A DNA stretch of 64,000 bases, taken from Craterostigma plantagineum (taxonomy: Eukaryota > Streptophyta > Magnoliopsida > Lamiales > Linderniaceae). Each line of letters opens with the position of its first letter. Within the stretch, counting starts at the first letter, position 1. The stretch spans positions 13,968,001 through 14,032,000 of the forward strand of contig JAPQWV010000018.1 of NCBI GenBank assembly GCA_027422505.1. The letters run 5' to 3'. The translations under genes were made by a program, and so were the position numbers. Below are positions 44,961-56,465 of the stretch, one piece after another. The notes under the pieces were generated by a model. That model saw only the letters and a list, made by a program, of their open reading frames with translations, made no database searches and was not told the DNA's origin.

Positions 44961-45217
44961 AGGTTACACTTACATACCCAATAGAATAAAAAAAGCAAAT
45001 AAGTCTCCAGTCAGTATTTTTTATATCTATGTACCTAATAGAATAAAAATTTTACATACAGGTACCGTTTGACTCAAGGTACATCAAATTAGAAATTTAG
45101 GTAACATAGTGAAGCGTATGTTGGTACATAATACATCGAAAAAGGTGTGCAATGAGATATCACACAGCATAGTTGGAAGTTAAGTACCACATAAACACTT
45201 GATATGATACGTAATAT

Positions 45218-45273
<56 letters not shown>

Positions 45274-45413
45274 GACGGTGAAGTGGTACTAACAACCAAA
45301 TGGGTAGCTATCTACAAAAACATTATTATGTTAGGTAGTTATAAATGAAATTTTCTGAGAAGGGACTGATTTGAGAATTTTTTATTCTTTTGGGTATTAA
45401 GTGTAGCTACACC
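44961..45413. mobile_element. Candidate TIR element with GTACC words inside
   Basis: The left end reads GGTTACACTTACATACCCAA and AGAATAAAAAAAG. Read from the other strand, the right end gives GGTGTAGCTACACTTAATAC, CCAAAAGAATAAAAAA and TCAGTCCC in the same order (left: TCTCCAGTC). The interior (45050-45300) has GGTACCG, GGTACAT, TTGGTACAT, AGTACCACATAAACAC and GTGGTACTAAC. This resembles the GTACCA arrays at 0.9-3.9 kb and 25 kb. No coding capacity. Confidence 0.5.
45217..45268. repeat. (CA)n(TA)n compound microsatellite
   Basis: ACACACAC run directly followed by a TATATA run. The minus ORF across it just encodes the repeat. Confidence 0.95.
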
Positions 45414-45493
45414 ATTAGTATTTACATTACAAGGTAATATTCAATCTTGTGATATACATAACCGTAATAGTAAAAGACATTAGGCCTTGGCTG

Positions 45494-45653
45494 ACCTACC
45501 CAATTGGCTATAACCCAACTCCCATTAGAAATCGGACATGTGTAATGTTCATTTAGTTAAACACACGTATGTGTGTTTCAACATGGTTGGAGTAGGGTGT
45601 AATTTGGCACGTGTCATTTTTTTGGGTGGAGTTGGGTTACACCCAATTGGGGT
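45494..45653. mobile_element. Small palindromic MITE (about 160 bp)
   Basis: The left end ACCTACCCAATTGGCTATAA with CCCAACTCCCA matches the right end read backwards, ACCCCAATTGGGTGTAA with CCCAACTCCACCCA. The centre holds a CACACGTATGTGTG palindrome. A target duplication was not assigned. Confidence 0.65.
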
Positions 45654-46070
45654 ACGAAAGACAAAATCAAGAAGTTATTTGGAAATGTGTCAGTATTGAT
45701 TTTCTTTTGATTTGATTATTTTTAATTATTTTTACTTTATGTATTATCATTCTTCTTTTTTGTGGAGATGTATATATATGTTCATGAAGTTTACTATGGC
45801 CCACCTGTACCTCCGATAATACAAGTGTTGTCCTAATCTCAGTAACATCCAAATTCAGCAGATGGATCCTCTGTCCCAACACGTGTCTCAATACATGTAC
45901 CAACTAATATATTTTGCTTATGTGTAATTATTCTATTTTATATTAAAATAAAAGGAGAAATATGAGTATGTACGTGCTTGTTTCAAATGCTTTAAAATTA
46001 GGAGAGAGAAAATTGGTGGGCCCAACATAAATATCACTATATATAGAAATTTTATATTCATATCTTTTTG

Positions 46071-46860
46071 TTATTTAACAAGGCATCTCATCAAAATAGT
46101 GAATTCATTTAGTAAATAGTATTTGACAAGGCGGGAAACGAGGATATTGTGAAGCTTGGTGATAGGCATTGTATATGACTTTGGTGGTTGTGAGGCTTGC
46201 AGTGGCATAAGGTGTGGTTGGAGTATATTTACTGTGTCGTCCATCACAGGAGTCTTCCCCTTGTCCCAGAAGGCTGTTTCGATCATCGTACGCACTTGTC
46301 CGAGAATTTTGTCTTGGAGAATGGGGACAAATGCGTCGTTGGCCTTCTGTACTCCTTGGGACAAGGCCTCTTTCTTGACGAACGGGGGTGATAATCTACC
46401 AGAATCGTCACAAAGACATTCTGTTGTCACAACCTCGGAGTAGGTAGCTGAGGTGTGGCCCATTACCGCTGTTGGTTTTATCGTAGCAGCGATGGGTCTT
46501 CCTTCCAATACTCGAACGACATCCATGATGGATGCGTCTATGAAAGTTCCGGCTAGGTCGCTGAGACCTTGGGTGCTCAGTGTATGTGTCCTAATGGGTT
46601 TGAAAAAAAGAGACATAGTGGGCACATGACCTATTGTGAGCAAAGAAGGGGCGGTGGTCAGGGGCTATGGACCACCGATATTTACATCGATCGCCTCCGG
46701 TGATGGTTGACTTGGTTTCCCCTGTTATTTTGAGACATCTGTCTGTTAGGAGACGGATGAATGGATTAATGGGGTTGACTTGTGCGCCGGTGGGCTAGGT
46801 GTGGCGATCTTCTACTCGGACATCGAACAAATTGATGTCTATTCCTAAGAGTGTGTTTGG
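46071..46860 (-). pseudogene. 3' accessory ORF of copia element D, distal part
   Basis: An upstream broken frame (46640-46850) reads GIDINLFDVRVEDRH and VNPINPFIRLLTDRCLKI. It then passes to the open frame 46071-46643 (MLTIGHVPTMSLFFKPIRTH, then DLAGTFIDASIMDVV). This looks like the continuation of the ORF at 52.1-52.9 kb: the LLTDRCLKI-type block is what follows the SP(K/R)-rich block in related asterid copia 3' ORFs as I remember them. If so, about 5.2 kb of later insertions separates the two halves. No enzyme motif is present. The assignment rests on motif order, not on a search. Confidence 0.42.
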
Positions 46861-47774
46861 TTGGGGGTTTTAGGGGGATTAGGAGGGTTGGGATAATTTA
46901 AGTGGTGTTTGGTGTTTGTGCAATATTAATTTCCTAATTACCCATATCACCTCTCACCGCCTCCCACTTCACGAAAAGTCCTATTCCTCTTTCCCCACCC
47001 ACTTGCAGTCACCTTCAATAGCTAGACCATCGACGACGAGTCAGATGGAGCTTTGTTTTGAAGATCAAGGAGAAGGACAAGAAATAGTATGCCTCTCTGA
47101 GACTGGAGGTGAACAGCGCAGCCGTTGAGTTGTTGGATAGGATGAGAGAAGATTGAAGAAAGGCGACTCTTCAGCTCGTAGAAATAGTATCCCTCTCAGG
47201 GCTGCGTGCTAGACCGTGCGAGGCCGTGCAGTGGTGTTAGGCCGTGGAGTGGTAGCGAATAACGTCAAATTTGGTTTTGCTCGGCTGAATATGAGTTGCT
47301 CGGCTTTTGAGGGGCTGCGACCGAGTCCGACGATGGATGGTGTGGGTGGTGCTACTGCAGCGAGATGTGGGATGGCGGTGGTGCGAGTGCGGCGTGTGGA
47401 GTTCTACTAGGCATGCTAGATGATTCAGAGATACATGATTTGGAATAACATCTCATGTATGTGATTTGATTTTCTTTTTTAACGATATGTGTGCATTGTT
47501 TTGATAAAGAAAACATAATTTTATGAGCTTATCAATGGAATATGGATGTTATTTTGTTACAAGTGATTTTATTTCAATGATCAACTTTGTTCGGCTTCAG
47601 CAATACAAAAGAAGGATAATGCTGTAATTCAATATGATTAAACCTAGTACTGACTAAATCCATCTACCAAACATCTCATACATTATTACTTAATCCCATC
47701 AACCAAACACCTCAAAAAGCTCATACCCTCCGTTATATAAACCCAACTTAAACTAATACCATCTAATCTCATCC
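46851..47774. mobile_element. Possible Harbinger-like non-autonomous element, right end cut off
   Basis: After a TAA triplet the sequence reads GAGTGTGTTTGGTTGGGGG, with further 'gtgtttgg' words. Near 47690-47770 the complementary words 'caaccaaacacct' appear, but the final terminus is missing, as if the copia LTR at 47775 had landed just before it. The GC-richer interior (47040-47410) has short frames (70 and 64 residues) without domains, possibly a captured gene piece. A TAA target site would fit PIF/Harbinger. Confidence 0.35.
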
Positions 47775-48110
47775 TGTTAGGAAATATTTTGTAGTGTTCA
47801 ATTTCATTGTATTATCTTTGTTGATTTGCTTTATTACACTTTGGACTAGTTCTTAGTTGGGTTAGTTCTTAGTTATTCATGTAATGGGCCTTCACAAGAG
47901 GCCCACCTATTATATACCAACTTGTGGTATAAATAGGAAAACACTAGCACATAGTGCACGTGCTTGTGTGTGTAGATAAAATAAACATATGTTAGAGTGA
48001 GAGAGCCTCCTCAAGAACACCACCAAGCCCCACGCCGGTTCTCGATTCCAATCTATTAAGCGTGTTTAATCCGTCCGAAGTTGTTCGTTTGGGTGAAACT
48101 CGGACCAACA
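47775..48110 (+). repeat. 5' LTR of copia element C (336 bp)
   Basis: It starts TGTTAGGAAATATTTTGTAG and ends CGGACCAACA. It has a TATA box (GTGGTATAAATAGG) near 47928 and a GGGCC-containing stretch upstream. It is followed at once by a primer-binding site. The opening resembles the LTRs of elements D and E (TGTTAGGAATATTTTAGA), suggesting one lineage. Confidence 0.85.
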
Positions 48111-48112
48111 AT

Positions 48113-48126
48113 TGGTATCAGAGCCC
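48113..48126 (+). promoter_or_regulatory. Primer-binding site of copia element C
   Basis: TGGTATCAGAGCCC, complementary to initiator tRNA-Met, two bases after the LTR. Confidence 0.93.
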
Positions 48127-48386
48127 AACGCGACCGGATTTGCGTGTTTTGAGCAAGATTTGAGTGAAAATTGCTTGGAAAAATACTTTTCATCACTTTC
48201 AATTTTTGGGCGATTTCGACCTCGATTTGTTGTTTTTAGACATCCCAAAGGTTGATTATGTGTTTAGGAATGTTTTTCTGAAGTTTTGGAACAAGTTTTG
48301 TCGATTTTGAGTGAGATTTGAACGAAAACGAGCCATTTTTCTGGTAAAAGTCGCGCAGCCTTTGCAACAGTAAACTGTTCTTGGCC

Positions 48387-48886
48387 GAGAAATTTCATAG
48401 CCGAGAAATTTTTTCCCAGGCTGAGAAATTTCGAAACCGAGAAACTTTCTTTCTCAGGCTGAGAAATTTCGAAACAGAGAATTTTTTTTTTCAGGTTGAG
48501 AAATTCGAAACCGAGAAATTTCCTTTCTCAGGCTGAGAAATTTCTATCCGAGAAAATTTTTTTCAGGCTGAGAAATTTCGAAACCGAGAATTTTTTTTTT
48601 TCAGGCCGAGAATTTCTTAGCCGAGAAAATTTGCATGAGAAAATTACGCTGGCCGAGAAACTTCCACTGCCCGAGAAATTTTATCAACCTGAGAAACTTT
48701 CGCTTCCCGAGAAATTTTGCTAAACTGAGAAATTTTTTCAAATCCGAGAAATTTTGCTAAACTGAGAAATTTTTTCAAATCCGAGAAATTTTGCAAAACT
48801 GAGAAATTTTTCAAATCCGAAAATTTTCTAAAACTGAGAAAATTTTCAAACCTGAGAAACCTTCAAAGTCTGAGAAATTTTAAACT
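48387..48886 (+). repeat. GAGAAATTT minisatellite in the leader of element C
   Basis: About 30 copies of a 15-22 bp unit around CCGAGAAATTTT, alternating 'ccgagaaa' and 'ctgagaaa'. It lies 280 bases after the primer-binding site, where gag would be expected. No gag was found downstream before other sequence begins, so the element is truncated. Confidence 0.93.
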
Positions 48887-49889
48887 TGATCCAAACCCAT
48901 CTTTTAGCTTCAAATCTTGCAAAATCACTCTTTAAAAAATACACTTAAACGTTTTTTCCACCAAAAATCCCCCCCCCCCCCTCGGATTAAAAACAAAAAA
49001 GAGAAAAATTTTCTAAGCCCATTGGACTTTGTCTATTTTGCATTTTTTTTTAAATTTTCATAAATTTTCCGGGCCTCAAAATTTTCGGTATAGACGACGT
49101 TTTTTTGTGAAATTTTTTAAGGCAAATCCAAAACGCGGCAACGATCACCGTACCAACGATCGACCTAGGACGGTATTGGCACATTATAGAAAAAGTTTAG
49201 GTCACCCCCAAACTTTTCGGAGCGGAATTTCCAAATGTCAATTACACACACCCAGCATGTATGGTACCCGGGTTGCTCCACATACATGACTGGTACACGA
49301 CGTGAGCAACCACCCCCGGCATGAATGGTACATGGGTTGCTCCACATACATGACTGGTACACGACGTGAGCAACTATCATATCTCAAGTGCTCGCACTGC
49401 TAACCAAACAGACTCTAAGGGTTTAGCCCATTCTATGGTGGCTTGGGTAGCAGCCGGGGAGGGCACGTGCGACGCAGCAGGTTCTTTATGTGTTCGTTTT
49501 TTCGCTGCTCGCGTCGTCTCCCCACTTTTATTATATACATCGCGTTCTTCATCATCAAATTTGGTGTCTTTAAAGGATTTCCCGGACGGGTCGCTCACTG
49601 GACCCTCACGATTGCTCAGGCTGGGTTGGGCTCGGCTGGGTCTGCCGGAGCCATGGGAGCCGGTCTATTGATTTCCAGACGATAGTTGACCATAGCATCG
49701 TCTGTTTGATCCGCCATTTGAAGAAGTACCTACGGGATCGGTGTTGGTTGGTACTGAGTATAGTTGGTGCCATCTTTTGCCTTGTGGAAATTTAGTGATT
49801 TCAGCGCCGGTACGGGGGAGCTCTTTGCATTTGAAAGGCGGAGATGTCTTGGTGGTTGTTCATGAAGTATTGAATAACGAGAGGCAACC
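48887..49889. other. Unassigned segment with a 65-bp tandem duplication
   Basis: A 12-C run lies at about 48970. A unit starting near CATGTATGGTACCCGGG and ending GACGTGAGCAAC is duplicated (about 49255-49311 and 49320-49374) with few differences. ORFs on both strands at 49366-49685 have no recognisable domain. Confidence 0.5.
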
Positions 49890-52097
49890 ACCTTCAAATG
49901 GGACGACCTGGGGCTTCTTTGTTTTGTGTTTGCTATTAACTTGGTCCACCAGGTCGTTCCAATATTTATTGTACTTCTCTCTCATTCTCGTAGCTATTCT
50001 CTACAAGAATGGAACTTCACTTTTGGCAATATTCTCAATATTCACATTGCATGCTCACCAATTCATGGAAGAAATCATTTGATGTAACATATGTGCTCCC
50101 GGAAATCTTCAAAGTAACAAAGTAAAACAATTTTAAAAACTTCGCAAAATGTCGATCATCTATCCAATCTTGTTTACTCAGTGGACCAATTATTTTTTCC
50201 CCTTATCTTGCATCTATCGTTATCAACAAAAACGTCAACTTCATCATAACAGTCAAAGTGATGAACATATCCAGTGTCTTCCCTCTCTAATCTTCTAGAA
50301 GGCGCATTCAAACTTTTCAGCATGCTCCAACATTAAGTATGTCGAATTCGATCGAGTTTCGACATCTAGACTCAAAAGATGATTCGATTCTATCTTCTCC
50401 ATATCCACACATTTTTTAAAGATTTTGAACCTCGAAGGAGAAGACTTCACATATCTAATCGCATTCCGAATTCTTACAATGGAATTGTTCTGTTCGTTCA
50501 AACCATCTTTAACAATGAGATTTACGATATGAGCACAACACCTCACATGCATAAATTTATTCTCAAGTATAGACTCTTTCCACTTAGTATTTCTCTTCAA
50601 GTAATCGACTGCTACGTCATTTGAAGATGCATTATCAACGGTAAGAGTTAAGATATTCTCGATATTCCATTCCACCAGACATTCTTCCACTACTCTTCCA
50701 ATCGCGGCTCCCTTGTGATTTTCGACTACAAGAAAATTTAGAATTCTCTTTTGTAGCTTCCATTGGTCATCAATCCAATGAGCTGTGAGGCACATGTAAT
50801 TCAAATTGTGGATTGATGTCCAGGTATCCGTAGTTAGGCAAACGCGCTGTGATCTCAAACACCTTTTCAATCCTTTTTTTTCATCCAAATATATCTTCAT
50901 GCAGTCTTTAGCGACAGTGAAACGGCTCGGGACTACAAATCTTGGTTCTAAAGCTTGAGAATAATCTTGAAAACCTTCTCCATCAACAAATTTAAATGGC
51001 AACTTGTCAACTATCGGAGCCAATTTATATCTAATTTTTTCAACATCTAATGTTTTCCCTTCACCGAACGTACTTCCCGTACCCCGTTTTGCAAAATAGT
51101 AATCGCCTTCCGGGATTTGTTATTCTTATAAAGATATTTAGTGCATGTGTTCTGCAAGTGCCTCCATAAACTACTAGTACCATTATTATGATGATCAGCA
51201 GCATATGTGTTACCACAATAAATATAGGCAGCTTTAGGCGGATCACAACTCCCCTCTATCATCTCAAAATGATCCCAAATTTGAGAAGTAACACTCTTTG
51301 ATCGTTTTACCTGCAGCTTTTTTTTGCTTTTGCGGTGGTTGAGAAGACTTATCTTCTAATTTCCTCTTAGAAGATGGAGAGATTGAAGTAGTTTCATTGC
51401 CTTCTTTTTCTACCTAAAACATCATGAAAAAACACAATAATAAACAAACACGCAACATCAATATATGAAATCAAAGACCATCATTGAATTCGCTCCGTCA
51501 ACTGGTTCTGGATTAACACCCCCGTTGGAGCTCATCTTGTTAATATAATAAATCTGTTCAAAGTTGTAAATATAGCATTGAAGAACAAGGAATATCTGAT
51601 TCTGAGATAATTGTCAAACCGATGAGGACAAAGCTGTGATTAGGGTTTGAAACAAAGCCTTAACGTGTGTTATTTCCTTAAAAGAATCTTTTAAGATGTG
51701 CGGGTTACATTAGAAGGCCCGAGCCTCCCCTCCCACCTCTTTGGACTAATTTAGTGGCTATTAAAATTTTATCTAATTGGGCCTTCCATTAGTATTGTCT
51801 ATATTAATGCTTATCTCTTCCCAGCTAGACAATTTACGACTACGAGTTTTCTATTGGTACAACTATTTTATGAAATATTTAATAAAACATACATAGTAAA
51901 ATTATTTTCTTAGTATATGCGGTTAAGTGTGGTTTTATACGGTTTTAAAAATACAAATCCAAACCCGGCCGCAAGATATGCGGTTTTATTTTTTGAAACC
52001 CAAACCAACCCATCAACCCGTTAACCCGACACTTGCGGTATGGGTTGGGTTGGGTCGATTGGGTGGGGCGGTCCGACGGGTTAAATGCTCACCCCTA
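49890..52097 (-). mobile_element. Ac-like hAT transposon, 5' end intact, left end not identified
   Basis: The right terminus, read on the element strand, is TAGGGGTGAGCATTTAACCC, followed by GGTT- and GGTC-rich subterminal repeats. The host bases next to it are ATTAAAAC. The element encodes a BED-finger/hAT transposase on the minus strand. A matching left terminus with ATTAAAAC was not found, so the left part is deleted or replaced. It sits inside copia element D. Confidence 0.78.
50120..51536 (-). pseudogene. hAT transposase (BED zinc finger plus DDE core), broken
   Basis: The likely first exon starts at 51536 (MSSNGGVNPEPVDGANSM). A GT-AG intron may lie at about 51416-51477, then SPSSKRKLEDKSSQPPQK. 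The BED finger (51047-51262) has CDPPKAAYIYCGNTYAAD and SSLWRHLQNTC, i.e. C-x2-C with later H and C. The DDE core (50295-51023) has CLTTDTWTSIHNLNYMCLTA with the first catalytic Asp, and LTVDNASSND with the second. Past a stop near 50295, SGSTYVTSNDFFHELVSMQC lies in another frame near 50060-50130. The C-terminal dimerisation domain and third catalytic residue are not recognisable. It would excise and insert the element, but is dead here. Confidence 0.88.
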
Positions 52098-52099
52098 AT

Positions 52100-52900
52100 T
52101 AAAACATTAGTGTTGCACCTATCGAACTCACTGTGTTTGGGTGACAGACACTTGTTGATAATTCCAAAAATTGTTTTCCATGGACGTGGAATCTCCCCCA
52201 GCTTGTAACTTGATAATTTCTGGAGGTCTGATACGTGTCCAACTCTCCTAAGATCTTGGAGCAAGTCGTTTTCTGAGGGGAATGGCTCATAGGTTGGCAG
52301 AATTGGAATTTGAAGGGCACGTCTTAGGATAGTCTTTGTAAGGATCATGTTTGTGCGATTAATTATGGCCTTGAGTTGAAGCTCGTCTCGACGTTCATCC
52401 TTTCAAGGGTGCCCCAAAATTGTTGTACATAAACTTCGGGTGCCGTGGGTGAAGGGTGAACACCAGCCACAGAGGGTGTCCTTTTAAGATTGCGATAATA
52501 ACTTCGTCCTGGCACTTGAAAGTGTTCAGGTCTATAGCTCCAATGGTTGACTTAGGAGCCCAAATCTTTCTAGTTCCCAGTGGATAATAGTTATTCGTGC
52601 TTGCATAGAGTTCCTGTTTTTTAACCCAGATTTTCTTAATTCATAAAACTTTAGCTTTAGTTCCAGTTTTAGGTGTTGTGTCCTTTTCACAACACGGCCT
52701 TTTGTTATCAGTTTTGGATTCTGATTTAAAGAATCGGTTGCTCTCCTGGTTGTATTGGCATTGGCTAATTTATAGCGAGAGTTAAAGATAAGCGCATCAT
52801 CACACTTATAATAGAAGTTGCGAAACTCAGTTGGTCGTACATGCTTAAGAATAACAGATGATAGTTCATCAAACCGGACTTAAGCACACAATTGACGCCT
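52100..52900 (-). pseudogene. 3' accessory ORF of copia element D, proximal part
   Basis: The best frame (52100-52348) reads MILTKTILRRALQIPILPTY, DLLQDLRRVGHVSDLQKLSS and GEIPRPWKTIFGIINKCLSP. Upstream frames (52350-52700) are broken. The pattern (R-R-x-L-Q-x-P, G-x-V-S-D, P-x-W-K/R-x-x-x-x-I-x-x-x-x-L-S-P) matches an ORF I recall from the 3' part of many asterid copia elements. It has no known catalytic motif. The hAT element cuts it at 52098. Minus-strand frame 52013-52348 runs into the hAT terminus, so its last residues are not part of the original protein. Confidence 0.62.
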
Positions 52901-54200
52901 ATTACAAAAATTAGAACTAGACTCATCGAAATTAACTGGCTCTTTCTTCCTATAAGAAGACACGACGTCGCTCTTTGGCAGGCTATCTCCTGCGGCTCTC
53001 TTCTTCACTTCACTATTTAGAATTTTGCCTGTGGGTACATGCAAAGTTGAGCTAGTGAGCTTAGACTTGCTAGATGCACTCTGCTTTCTAGTTTTGGTTG
53101 TAGTTTCTATTTGAGGTTTGGCTAGAGACATTTGTAGAGAGTTTGATGCAATACTAGTGTCGGATTGACTTTCAATTGATGAAATAATACTTAGTAAAAT
53201 TTCATTCTCAACGTGAAAAGCTATCCTTTCAGACTCTAAGGTTGAGCGCAACTCACATATTTCCTTGACTATTGGTGGAACATATGCGCTAGAAGTGTCA
53301 GGTTATTCTAAGTATGTTGATTCATTCTCGACAGTTATTGCTTCAAACGGGGGTACAAGAGCGTCTAAGTAGTCATTGGACAAAGGTATTTCCCTTGTCT
53401 CGTAGCTCTCTTGAGTGCTTCATAATCAAGCGATATTCTTGATCCTGCCTTACTAGCTCTTGTAGTCTTTTCATTATCCATTTCTGAAGATCTTGTGAAA
53501 GGCATCAGATCTAGTATCTTGAGACAACTATATTGAATGTCACAGAGGGGTAAATGCCTTTTTACAACAGGCTCTCTAGTGGGTACAAAACGTAATCCCT
53601 CTCGAGGATTGTGATATCTAGTGTCTTTAGGTTGGTTCAAGAAAATCGTTTGATCTGTTTGTCCTCTCTTAGTGATGATGTCCTCTAAACTCTTAATCTT
53701 AGCGTATAAGTTCCGTTGCTCGTTATTCATCAGGGTTATATTCGCTAGTCTTAGTGAGTCTCTCGTCTTCGCTCTGTTGCAAACTAGCAGTTAATTCACT
53801 AACCTTAGCTTTCAATTTCGTTATTTCTTCATCGCGACTATCAATTCTTGATTGCGCTGCTTCCAGCTGGCAGTCGAGATTGTTACCTCGCAGCTGCCTA
53901 AGCAGACACTCATAATTGTCATCAAAACGAGCTTGTAAGTCCTTGATCATCGTCTCGTAATCTACATAGTGATTTGTTTTTTGCTCGTAGTTTGAGAGTT
54001 TGTTTGTTAAGTCATTGACTTTTGATGCTGATTCAGCTAAGTTGGCTTCGGAATTAGCTAAGCTAGTTTCTACTCTATTTACGTCTGCACGTGTAATAGC
54101 TAGATCACCTAGAGCTTTAGCTAATTTCTCTTCTATTGACCTAAAATTGTTACGTTCATTTTGAAGTGCAAAAGATAAACAAGGGTCAATAGATTCTACC
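52901..54200 (-). pseudogene. Coiled-coil region of element D gag polyprotein
   Basis: Several adjoining frames (53723-53950, 53365-53730, 52880-53251) encode long heptad-rich segments. Examples are MIKDLQARFDDNYECLLRQL, DSRDEEITKLKAKVSELTAS and LYAKIKSLEDIITKRG. A Ser/Lys-rich part follows. A coiled coil after the nucleocapsid knuckle is common in this type of copia gag. Stops near 53300 and 53950 break it. Confidence 0.65.
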
Positions 54201-55466
54201 TCCCTCCTTGAAGACTTTTCCTCGTCTTCCTACCAAGATTTGGTTCCATGTCCTTGTGCTCTGACTCAGCTCCTTCCGCTAGCGCCAACAGAGCTACATC
54301 TTTTGGCTCGCTTTTAGATGTGTCCTCGAGCCAGTGGTCTTGTTCTGCCATTAAAGCTACTCCTGATTTCTTTTTCTTAAGCATATGAAGTTTTGTGGTG
54401 TAGAACTCATCATCCTTCTTTTTGGGAATGAAGCAATCTCTAGCCAAGTGGCCAGGCTTGCCGCAATAATGAATTTGCTTGGCTCGGAGTCATTCTTAGT
54501 ATCAAACTGTTGAAATGGTTTTGGTGGTTGTCTAGAGCTTGACGAGACCCTTTGCCGGTTAGCTGATGAAGACGACTTCTTGAAGTACTGCTTTGCCGTC
54601 CTTTTCGTTACAAATGCCACGTGCTTCTCAAAGTCTTTGAATTCGGGATCCGAGTCAGAACCAGAGTCTTCACTGGCTGATGGAGTGGGAGGCTTTGCTA
54701 CTTAATCTTTCCAACTCTGGTGCTCTTCTTGAGGGAGTTGTTGGTCACTATGGCTATGGAGTCTGTCACTGTCTTACTCCTTCAATCTCCAATTGTTTCA
54801 TTGACGTCAGCACTGTGCTGCTGAAGGCTGTCGTAGATGCTATGAACGTCGAGATGTTCAAGATCTTTGTTAAGCCTAAAATGTGTGGTTATGCTTTTCC
54901 ATTCTGAATGTAGCGAGGTGAGGAATTTAAGTTCAGTTCCATGTTCGTCTTTATTATGTTTAGCTTCCTTAGCTCGTTTACGAGGACCATGAACCTGCAG
55001 TAAGTCTCACCAATTTGTTCACCAGGTCTGGCTTTGAAGGACTAAGCAGCAAGGGTGTTCGCTTTCTTAGCTCTCTGTCCACTTTTTGCTCCCTGCATCG
55101 GCTTTGTGAGTTCGTCCTTCATTTCTTTAGCAATTGGATAGTTGTCTACTTGCATGAGTATCTCATTTGGCAATCCTAGCATAAAGTAATTCTTTGCGAG
55201 GAAATCTGATGTAGCCCGTCTCTTTTCCTGCTCCGTGTATAGATCAGGAGTTTTGAGTTGTCTGTCTCCTTGAACTGGGGGGTGGCTTTTTCATCACTAC
55301 GTAGAGAAGTCCAGAATTGAGCTGGTCCTTGCTGGAAAGAGAAAATGATGTCCTCTCCGCTATCCTTTATTTCAAGGAAATTGAGAAATCTGCTTCTCTA
55401 CATAGCGAAATCACAGCGTCTAAGCACCGGCGGACTAACATCGCTTTCTATTGCTAGGGAATCCAT
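54201..55466 (-). pseudogene. Copia element D gag, multiply interrupted
   Basis: The start is at 55466, with MDSLAIESDVSPPVLRRCDF. Later pieces include IIFSFQQGPAQFWTSL and a Lys/Ser-rich segment (54481-54620). A zinc knuckle lies at 54433-54474, read as YCGKPGHLARDC. The first cysteine of C-x2-C-x4-H-x4-C appears replaced by Ile. An acidic tail follows (54196-54447). Stops and frameshifts occur throughout. By position after the 5' leader and by the knuckle this is gag. Confidence 0.7.
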
Positions 55467-55554
55467 AGGTTGATTGGGGTGTGTGGATCTTGACTTGTGT
55501 GATTGGGTTTTGATGTGTATATGTATTTAAGTGAAAAGTTGAATTTTCGAAGCT

Positions 55555-56465
55555 GTTCTAAGGTGTGTTTTGGAAAAGTTCGGACTTTCGAAAATTTTGT
55601 TGCGAAAATGTTGTTTCGAAAATTTTAAGGTTTCGAAAATGTGTGATTGTATGTTCGGAATGTGTTTCTTGAAATGGTTTTCGAGGTCAAAGTATGCGAA
55701 AATAATTTTCGAGGTGAAAGATTTTCGAAAGAAGAGAGGTTTCGAAATTATTTTTGAAAGTGAGCGCAGTTGCGAAAATTATTTTCGAATGGAAGTTTTG
55801 TGAAAAAAATTCGAATGCTTTTAAGTATGGTTTCGAAAAATATTATCGAAGGCAGATGTTTCGAAAGTCGAAAGTGGCACATCAATGCGAAAATTATTTT
55901 TGAAATGAGAGTTTTTGAAAGTGAGTGATTTCAAAATTTATTTTCGAACCATGAGATTTTCAAAATGTGAGTGTGATTTCGAAAATATTTGAAAGCATTG
56001 TTAAAGTGTGGTTTCGAGAATGAAATAATTTTCGAAAGATGCTCAAGTTGCGAAAATAATTTGCGTAAGAGATTTCCGAAATTGAGTGGGGTTTCGAAAA
56101 TTATTTTTGAATTGTGAAATTTTGAAAGTCGTTGAGTTGCGAAGATAGTTTTTCGAAAGAAGAGATTATCGAAAGGTCGATGACGTGTCGAAAATTATTT
56201 TCGAAAGGAAGCTTTTGTGAGATGTTTTTGAAAGATTTTCAATTTCGAAAATTGATTTTCGAAGAAGGAAGTTTCGAAGAAAATTTTCGAAAGGAGAGAT
56301 TTTCGAAAGATGTGGGGTTGCAAAAATAATTCTCAAAGAGATTTTCGAAATGCTCGAGATTTTCGAAATGAGGAGTTCGAGAATTGTTTTCGAAAGGAAT
56401 TTGCGAAATGAATTTTTGAAACTAATTCTCGAAAGAACTTTTCGAAACAAATTTTTCTAAGTTGT
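55555..56465 (-). repeat. TTCGAAAA-type degenerate array in the leader of element D
   Basis: Several dozen copies of a short palindromic core TTTCGAAAA spaced 15-30 bases apart, for example 'gcgaaaattattttcgaa'. The array spans about 900 bp between the primer-binding site and gag. The ORFs on either strand in it (55570-55803, 56132-56450) are made of the repeat. Confidence 0.93.

Noticed and set aside
46865..46905. Telomere-like repeat (TTTAGGG words); also near 62738
   Set aside because: Only one or two irregular words (GTTTTAGGGGGATTAGGAGGG; TAGGGTTTAGGGC), with no tandem TTTAGGG.
55570..56450. Several 65-95 residue Phe/Lys/Ser-rich ORFs
   Set aside because: They read the TTCGAAAA leader array of copia element D on both strands and have no domain.
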